Below, one piece after another: positions 48,701 through 58,600 of a DNA stretch of 64,000 nt. The stretch's first letter is position 1. The number at the start of each line of letters is the position of its first letter. The stretch is from Schistosoma haematobium. Taxonomy: Eukaryota; Platyhelminthes; Trematoda; Strigeidida; Schistosomatidae. A program made the position numbers and the translations under genes. Below the pieces are notes generated by a model. That model ran no database searches and had not been told where the DNA came from. It was given only the letters and a program-made list of their open reading frames with translations. The stretch spans positions 25,803,536 through 25,867,535 of the forward strand of contig NC_067198.1 in the NCBI RefSeq assembly GCF_000699445.3, written 5' to 3'.

Positions 48701-51700
48701 ATTTCTACCATACTATCTTACACCAATCTCCTCGTTATTGTTCTCTTTTTTTTGCGCTCGTTAGCTTTTTTTTTCTATTTCTCTTCGAATTCTCATTGTT
48801 TTGTGTGGCGCATATATATTGGCGCTCTCTTGTACCAATATTCATGTGTTCAAATAAATATAAATAAATTTTAAGGTTAAAAGACGTAGTTAGAAGTGGA
48901 ACTTATCGGGGTGTAACTTCAGTTCAGATATCACTAATAACACGAAAGCATTGAAAAGCTGTTTTTTTTCTTAGCATAACACTCTTTAATAGTGTATTCA
49001 TGACCCTAATAAGGGTCAAACTTATGACTTTTAGGTCTTGTAGTGAATACTTAATCATTATACCGATAGGCTGCTATACAATGGTATACATTTCCAACTT
49101 TAATCATGTTGTATTCTAATTTTCGTAACAAAGAATGTCTCACTCCACATTAGTCTAAAGTCCACCGCTCACGACTGACCACTGGAACTACAAGAATGAA
49201 TGTAACCTAAAAGTTAAACTTCAAAAAAACCTTTAAATTAAAACGTTTTGTATCAAAAGACTTTTTTTTAAACCCACTAGGCTGAAATAAAATAAAACAA
49301 AATATTATCACACGTTAGTGAATCGTAAATTGAGTTGTTACATTGATTTGATATTGAACTTGCGAAGCATAGTCGGCCATTTTCAAAACAGCTACAAATG
49401 AACATTTGTTTATCAATTCTCACTTGACGTAAGTTTGAAATATTGAATAAATGATGGGTTAAGTCGTTTGCAAAAGTAAGGTTGAGAATTGCTAACTAGA
49501 GGTGCTGCAACTGATTCAGTGTGCGAGTCATTCAGAAATTAACTTCAAAAAATATGTTTAAATCATCGAAGGAAAAAAGTGCTAGATGAAATGTTATTCA
49601 CCAATTGATTTGGCTCAATATCAATACTTTTATCATCCTTAGTGATATAACCAAGTGAGTTGGCTACTAAATATAGATTGAATTGTGTTGAACAATATGA
49701 TTATAACCTATTCCGGTACCTTATGTCTCACTGAGTTACAGGAATATCAAAAGGTAACACCTCGCCTATGATTGTTTATATTTATTATTTAGTAGAAAAG
49801 ATATTTCTTGATAAATATTCATAATCAGCATAGAACTACAACAGGAAAATAAATTGATGGTTTCTACTGATTAGTTAAACAACGGAACAAATTATCAGTA
49901 TGAATTAAACGAATCATGTTTAACTGTGGATTTAAATCTAAGATCGAAAACCTTCAGCTATATCTGTCAGCATTGCAAAAGTTGTCGATTTTTGATCTAA
50001 CCGTTGTCTATAAGTTATACACAAATATGATCTCATTTATTAAACTATATATATATGGGGAGAGAGATAACTATGTTCTTAAATTGTAACTTATCAGTTT
50101 AATTGATAAACATGACTTTTTTATTTCTCTTTCAGAGGAATATGAAATATTTACAATTAAAAAAAGAATATGATGAATGTTTGGAAAAAATAAAGATAAC
50201 TGAAGCTCAATTAGAATCCAAAAACGGTAATTAGATATATTTATATACATAATTTGAACAAGTGGAGTGTTTATTTCAAGTTTTATTTTTTAAAAAAAAT
50301 GTGGTACTCTAGTTTTGTGATCACACAAGATATCCGGTTACTTAATTTACGTTTGTTGTATGCGTATCTACATCTTTCTTTTATGTTCTACACTGCATAC
50401 AACATTCTAGAAGGATACCGTAAATGATAAATATGTTTTGCATTGAATGAAAATCCAACCATAGAACTGTGGTAATGAAATTGTTGAAAATAAATTTTGA
50501 TTTTTCGTTATATACGACTTACCCTTATACATTATTGATGGTATAACGGTGAATTAACTACTTTACACAACTGCATGAAGTTAATCAACACTTCTATTTG
50601 TCATACCATTGTGATTGTTATCGGATGCAGGGAATATAATAATGACAGTTTTGTCATTTATATGTAATCTAATAATTTGAGTTTGCATTTCAGGGAGACC
50701 AGTAATATTGCGTTTAACTTTTCAGAGTGTTAAAGAACTTGGATGTAGTCGAACAAAACAATTATGGAGAACCCAAAAACACATAAAGACGACAAATTCT
50801 AGGAAGTGAATCAGCTATAAACAAGTTTGTCTTATTGAAATAATTTCAAAAGTTGAATTCTACTCAAAGTAGTAGTCATTTATTCGAAAAAAACCCAGTA
50901 AAAGCATCACAATTAAATAGTCCAATTCAAAAAACTAAATACTTACAAAAGAATCCACCTGAACTTAAAATATTCTTCAACATTTCAAACTATGGAATTA
51001 GCATATTCTAACATCAAAATACGGATATCCATGGGAGAATACAGGTTTTTATCATTTAATGATCAACATACTGATTTTCAAGCTTAATTCGGAGTTATAC
51101 TTCAAAAGATACTAATTATGGAAAAATATACTTGTCATTTTTGATGATGAAACATCATTTTCATGCATAAATGAAATACCCCTTTTTTTAAGAGCTACAA
51201 AATGAATAGTTTCAGAAACCGTTAACATTGTTTCTAATTGCTTAATGAGGTATATCTATCATTAGAGAGAAGTAATTATGTATCGAATACTCGAAAATAG
51301 GTCAGTAAAAATCTCCGATAGTAAAATATTTTGGAATTTTTTCTTGTTAAAGGACAAGTAGTACTTTTGTGTTTTCCTAGATCACATTTACACTCACTGT
51401 AGTGTATTGAAACCAAACGTTAGACGCCTATTATTGTCAAATACATTTGAGTATTTTTTAGATCAATGTGTGAACACGTTTCAATAAGAAATAAAATTTA
51501 AAGGTTTATAATGTTATTGGGAAACCACAAAAGTACTAATTAAGAGCAGGTAATATGTTGTTTGTTCGACTTCGTTTCAGTTGTTGGGTGTCCATCAGTA
51601 ATGTCATTTAATCTCAGCTTCAGCATAATAGCAGGTTAAATCATATTTATTTGATGTAGTAAGTCTACATTCATTTAATTTTGTCTTAAGTGAGCTGATT

Positions 51701-54700
51701 TTCGTAATAAATTTTCCACTTTCTTTATGATAAAATATTTCATTAGAAAATCAGCTTGACAAACAAAACTTAATTTTAAACTCCAAATATGAAGATGTTC
51801 AACTGAAATTGAAAGAATCAAGAAAGTTAATAAAAGTCTTAGAAAACAAATCACAACTGCTAAGAAAGCAACTTTCTTCTGAAAAATCCAACTTAATTCA
51901 TTTAAAGGAGAATTTCACAGTCAAATTACGAGTATGTTATCATATAGTGAACTTGCTTACTGTAATATTAGTTATTGGTAAATAGCCATTACAGATAAAG
52001 TATTAGGCATGAATTGCGTTTTATTATGTAACTAGCAATAGATAGTCAGCTTAAGATTATTATCGATTAATTATTAAGCACTTAGACAGTGATGACTGTT
52101 AACATTGTGTTAACAACAATCCAATGGAAAAAAAATTGTTTAAGCCTAAAATTTTAAACATGTCTTTACAGAATGATACAACTATTATTAAAGTAAATAT
52201 TTTTGAAGAAAGTGGACTTGTTTTAGGTGACTAGTTTAATGTTTCTCACAAATGTCAAAGAGCTTCAAAGTAAAAAAAATCGTCACTATATGGCCGATAG
52301 AAATCATTTTGTAGTACGCCAGATTTTCTGATTCAGCGTAAAAGTAAATACAAAAATGGAACATGATGTAGCACTTATACAAACATTTAGGTAATTAGAA
52401 AACAGTGAACAATAAATAGTGGCTTTTTGAAGACAGATACTTATATAAGAATGCTTGCTGACGAACATTCACGAATTATTAACAGTATATTATCAAATAC
52501 ATATGCTAAGATCTCGAACCGTTTTATTTTTCATTTAACTTTTAATAATGCTGTTCTAAAATCTGAATAAAAATGCCGTGAGCATATTTGAGTTGCTAGT
52601 GAATAAAAGTTATAGAGTCTAAACACTTCGTATGATAAAACTGACGAAGTCCATTTTAGTTGGGATAATTAAACTTGCTCAATTGATGATTTAATCTCAG
52701 ATCTGTAAATCACTTCAAGCTGTATAACTTCAGGCAATTTGCTTGATTTTTAGAGCACTCAGTGATTCAGAATGATCTTTGAGCTTTTTTAAAATTATCA
52801 GTGAAGATTATTAAGTATACTATTTAAAAAATTTTATGGAATTACTATACCTTTCAAGATTGATTTTATACAAAACTCCACTGTAGACATTTGATGAATT
52901 TACTTTGTTGACAGTTTAAGTATCACACTATTCAGCAATATATTTACTGATATATGACATTGTTGTTTATTTCTAAATGTAAGCAAAATATTATTTACGA
53001 TCTACTACAAATACCATTTTGTTATTATAAATTTTAAGTTGAAAATTATTTATTTAATTGAGTGTTAAGAAAACCTGACTTCTTTCTAAAATTGTTCCAT
53101 TAAATACTAGTTTCAGTAGAGAAATAGAAAATGGACAAAGTGCTCGCGCGCGAAACCAGCAGGTTCCGGGTTCGAATCTCGCAGAGGGCGAAGTCGTGGA
53201 TGCGCACTGCTGAGGAATCCCACAATAGGACGAAACGCCCGTCCATCGCTTCCATATATATATATAATATTTTTAGTGCAATATGGAATTCTCAGCTCGA
53301 AGTATTTCAAAAAAGTTTCTGTTTCTTATTTCTTGGTTGATCTTGACGATAAATATTGAATGATCATCAGTCAGAAGTTTAGTCAATCAACATGTGAATA
53401 ATGTATATTCTTTTCTATGTATAATTCCAGCAACCATAATATCAATGAATAAGCTTTTTGTAATTTTTACAACGAAAGGTTGTACACTTTTCACAAACGC
53501 ATTTGAATAGATTATGCGTTTTAATAATCATTATGATAACAGAAACATGTAGCCAAGATATTCAAATAGGCTGCCATGGGTTAATGTTTATTAGCTAAAC
53601 AATTGTTGTATTTAATTCCTATAAATTGTCTTAATTCTAAAATTAATATAATAATTATTTTTTAAAATTTTTTTTATTTAAAAAAAAGAATTTAAAAGGG
53701 GTATTTGAAAGTTCTCTATTGAATATTGAACAAATGAAAATGAATTTATCTCATGTTACTATGCTTTTAAAACAAGAAATAAAAATAAAAAATGAAAATT
53801 TATTAAATCAAAAAATGATTGATTTACGTAAAACATTATACAATGAAGTTGAACAAAAAATAAATAAGGTAAATTCATTTAGTTTAATATTTACTTAAAT
53901 CTTCTCATTCATATTTAAGATTGTAATTGATTAGTCTTTTATTGGTATATATGTGTATACTGTGATTTATTACTTGAATTTGATCATTTATATTAACAAT
54001 ACCACCAATATTCAGTAAAGGACTTTTTAAATAAATAATTTCAGTTTAAATTATGTAATAATTATGTTTTAGTTTAAATAACAATAATGAAATATTATTT
54101 TTTCTTACTTAACTTATTGCAATAGTTGAAATCATGAGTCAATTAAAACTGGATCACCACGGAAAGAGTTGGAGGCACTGGACGGCCGTTTCATCCTAGT
54201 ATGAGACGCCCCAGCAGTGCGCACTCACGACCTCACCTTGCGAGATTCGAACCTAGGACCTATCAGTGTCACGCGCGGGCGCTTATCCATTCGACCACTG
54301 AACCGGCATCCAATGGTGTTAATGTCTAACTTCAACCAATCCACGAAATTGCGCCACCATGCACCATTGTCTTCAGTGAGCTGATATCTCACAACAGACC
54401 TGGTCGAACTCCACTGGTCACGACTTCTCACTAGAACTCCAGGAGTGTCTCTTGATGTTAGTCACTAGTGAGCAGATGATTATTATAAGAAGGGATTTTG
54501 TGAAGATTTTAGTAGTTTCAATAGTTGAAATCATGAGTCAATTGAAGGTAGACCTGAGTCCTCGGTTCGAATCTCGCGGGAGGCGGGATAGTGGATGCAC
54601 ACTGCTGATGAGTCCCATACTTAACTTATTGTTATGGTTTCATGTAATCTGATCAATATTGTCATGATTGAGTACGAAAGTGGGGAATACACAAATTACA

Positions 54701-55551
54701 GAATATCTTAGTAAAATCTGAAAAGTATACAGTAATTACTTTATTTGCAAAATGTTAATCAATCGTCTCAGATTTCATTGTTCTTACGTTTCTATACTAA
54801 TCATTCTTTGTTCTCACTCTTTTTTCTTTGATCATCTTAAGCTTCTATCTCCTGGTATTTCATTTTCGGTTAGTTTCGGCATCAGTAACGCACTCTGCAA
54901 TATCAATGTAAAAATTGTAAAGTTGCTAAACATATCTATATTCATTTTCAAATATAAGTTATACTTAAATGGATTTGTATAATTTATAGAACATTACAAA
55001 AAAACAAACATTAGCTATAACAATTTGAATGTTGAATTATTCGGAATGAACTAAAAGTTTGGCAATTTCTCTTTTCCTTAAAATTATTATGATTGATGAA
55101 AGTTAGAGAAAAAAGTGTCTTATCTTTTTAGAATTAGTTTAGTTTTAGCCTTTCAGTAAACATTTATACTTTAGTTGAAATGTCAGAAATGCATTGAATT
55201 TTAATGCCGATTAATAGGTGTTCCCTATTGAAATTAAGTACTTGTTTTCTTTGAAGATTTTGTCTTTTAATAAGGTTCTTCAGTTTACAAAAAAAACCAT
55301 TAAAGTTATGCTAGCCATAAATATTATAGATCGATACTTTAGAAAAAGATCACTTGTTGACTTCGTATGCGTTTGACCAGCTGACTTGATAATATATGTC
55401 TAGTTTGAGCAAGTGAAGTGTTCATTTCAAGTATGATTAAAAGCATATTAAATAAACAAATGCAGTCAAAAGCATACTCCTGAAAATGGTGTTTAGTATT
55501 AATGAACCAAGTTATTTACACGTTTAGTTCTCTTTATGTTTTGTTAGTCCA

Positions 55552-55601
<50 letters not shown>

Positions 55602-58600
55602 TAAAATAAAATGTATTTTGATAAATAATTTACCTTCGGAGCTGTCCTGCTGTTAGAAATATTGTTCGATACTTCCTTACTTTAGTCAATGTTTGTATCC
55701 TAAGACAGAGTTGGCACTAAATAAATACATCATTTCACAATAGCATTCAACAAATTAACTGAATGAATTTCATAAATCAACATGAACATTTTTATATCAT
55801 TTAAAAGTAGTTTAGAATTATTACCCTAGAATTTCATTACTTCAAGTCATATACCAAACGACAGAATTGAATATGCAGTTTTGTGAAAGCCGATAATTAT
55901 AGATAATATTTCACAACTGAATCACAACCACACTAATACGTTATTTTTCTCACCATATCTTACTTATTTTATTACAACGAGAATGGTTGTTGGTAAAACT
56001 ATAAAACCAGGCCCTTTTCCTCTCATAAATATTGCCTTTAGATGTGAGATAAGCATAATTTTAATATCATAACTAACACAAATGGTCAATAGCTAATCAT
56101 GTGTTTTGTAGTACAACAAAGAGTTTCCCAGGTATTTATCAATACAGATAAAAATGTATGTTTTGTAACAATCACTGTCCACTTTTCTTTGATGAAATGT
56201 TGCCTTGCTTGCTTTTTATAATTTCAACAGAATTTTAAAAAAAAGATTTAATAGAAATCTGTTTGCCTAATGTTTCTAACCGAAAGTTAAGAAAAAGTAC
56301 CGACTCGTTTTTACATGTTAACATCAAAATTTTTATTAACATACACTTGTTATATGAAATATCCTAAGAAATATTGTCATTAGTTTGCCAACTACAATTC
56401 CATCCTTTATTTTTTGTTGTTATGATATGGCCTTTTTATTTTCAAATTTATTAATGGGTATTTAATAAAAAAATTATTTTTAAATGTTTCCATGTTGACT
56501 AATTTATTTTTTTGAAAGGAAAAAGAATCTACTGTTAGAAATATTACAATAGTAAAACAAAATGAGATTGAACAACTTCAACAAGTAAATAAGGAATTAA
56601 AGTTGAAACTTACTAAACAAAATCAAGAATATGAAAATGAAGTAAGTTGGTAATATTTAAAATTTGATTTGCGCACCTTTGAGGAGTCTTTACTAGGATG
56701 ATACGACTGTCTAGTGTTTCCAGATTTTTAATGGTGGTCTAGCTAAGATCGACTAGTGAACATATTGCAATCTCCACGAATTCATATACTGATAAAATTA
56801 CTAATTTATTCATTGTGAATCGATGAAAGTCATTACAAGATAGGGAATAGGCAGACAAATTAACTACGATTTTTGGAATAAATAACGTTATAAGTTCAAT
56901 AACGTCTTCCTCACTGACTGTGATTCGTGCACTTTTATAACTATGTTAGACTTTTGACCAAAACTCTGTAGTGTTGTTTATTATGTCAAGGCCATATAAC
57001 TTATTCTGGCTTTCGGACAGGCCAATCTACTCATTCTACTCCAGTCATATTTTGACCTTGTTAATTATTTGCTTATCAATCTTGACCGTTTTTATGTGAT
57101 CGCATATGTGTGTGCCCTTCTAATCCCATTCATCACATGTCTGTAGCTTAATTTTGTATGACTATAACTATTGATTAAAGCTTGATTACATGGAGTTGGC
57201 TTATCCACCATCTCCGCTGCACATCGTTTTGCTTCGCTCTATTTTATTCGTTTCATATACAAAATATATGTATTCAAAGTCCATTCTCGTTATTTGACTT
57301 ATTTAATTCAGTTATTGACTAACGTGATTTGAGTCGATAATTATATACGAGGATAGGTGATATATACATTTCGACAGCAATCATTCAATAAAAATCATTC
57401 ATACGATCAAACTGGAGTCAGATGTCGGGCCACTAAAGTGGAGAGCCCGTCGACAACATCGTCCGATCTGAATGACGACAAAATAAAGGGCTCCACTAAA
57501 TCTCTAAGAAGTAAATTAATTTCTCTCAAGCCAAACAGCGTTCAAATACTAACCAGTGACTAGCTTCGGGGTAAATTATCTAAGTTACAGTGAGAAGTCA
57601 TGACTGATGGAATTCACTCGGATCGAAAGTGAAACAGTTACTACATATCGTTCTACCTAATTTTCATGCTGTACAATAAATTGATAAGCGTTAGAAATAA
57701 GAAGCATCGGATTTCAGTCCAATGATCTAAATGTATTATGCTCTCTGGAAAAACTAATTATCCTGATCTCAATAGCATAAAGGAGGATTTGTAAATTCTC
57801 ACCTTAAAAGAACTTCGAAAAGAAATTATTCCCTGGATTTAAGGGTTCTCTAGTTGATGTTAATTAGTCAAGGGAACTATCGTCAAATTAAAACCTGGAA
57901 TCATACTGACTCTGATATTGTGTAGAAAGTCTTCATTAACTGACCGATCACTTTGTATTACATCTATTATTCAGATGAAATTATTGTTTTTTTCCAAATG
58001 ATAAACTGGCCTCATCATATCAACCTTATTTAAGTGAAGAATCCCTACGTGGAAAATAAGAATAATTAGTAATAATTAGTAGACATTATCAAAAAGAAAA
58101 GAATTCCTATACAAAATTATGTATTGGAAGAATACGTGAAACTCCACTATCGTTTTTGTGCTAGAACCGCTTTCTATTCAGTTAAATGATGATGATGATA
58201 ATAATCACTAACATTATTATGATTTGTAATAAATTCAAAATTATTTATTTCATAGATTATTAAGATAAAAAGTAATCTAGAACAAGTAATTAATAAACTA
58301 ACAAAGGAACTTGAAGAATGTCAACTTACTAACAAACAAATTGAATTGAAACTAACAAATGAATGTAAAATGAAGGAAAATCTAGAGAAACAGTTAGTTA
58401 AACTATCAAATGAAATGGAACGAATGAGGAATGACTATGAAAACTTATCAAAACAAGCTAAAGAAAGTTTTTTTTTTAATTCGTTTTTATCCTATTCTAT
58501 ACATATATATTAAAATAGATTCTCACTATAATTATTTTATTAGCATAAGTCCTATACTATATTAACCGTTCATTTGTTTCAAAACTGAGTTACGTAAAGG

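Larger units (their letters stand above)
47000..48875 (+). mobile_element. LINE, 5'-truncated, relatively young but inactive
   Basis: Sense to FAM184. Starts inside the linker before the reverse transcriptase (about 47000), followed by nearly the whole RT and C-terminal region, a pyrimidine-rich 3' UTR and an AAATAAATATAAATAAAT end (to about 48875). Disabling changes are few: a TGA at 47041-47043 ahead of the frame, a TAG at 48139-48141, and a frameshift near 48.19 kb. The subclade is not assigned; the 3.0-kb and 0.4-kb fragments are relatives. Confidence 0.85.
45356..50135 (+). other. FAM184 intron 4
   Basis: Longest intron (4.8 kb). Contains the palindromic SINE-like copy, a TA tract and the LINE at 47.0-48.9 kb; 45790-46999 and 48876-50135 show nothing else. 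Confidence 0.5.
51932..53688 (+). other. FAM184 intron 6
   Basis: Holds one SINE-like copy near 53.1-53.25 kb followed by a short TA tract; the rest is unrecognised AT-rich DNA. Confidence 0.5.
53869..56518 (+). other. FAM184 intron 7
   Basis: Contains SINE-like units at 54.12-54.62 kb and a TA tract at 55.55 kb; 54621-55552 and 55600-56518 show nothing recognised. Confidence 0.5.
56642..58255 (+). other. FAM184 intron 8
   Basis: Besides the fragment at 56.67 kb there is a less AT-rich patch at 57.40-57.63 kb (see next entry and findings); otherwise nothing. A short GAT/AAT run occurs near 58.19 kb. Confidence 0.45.
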
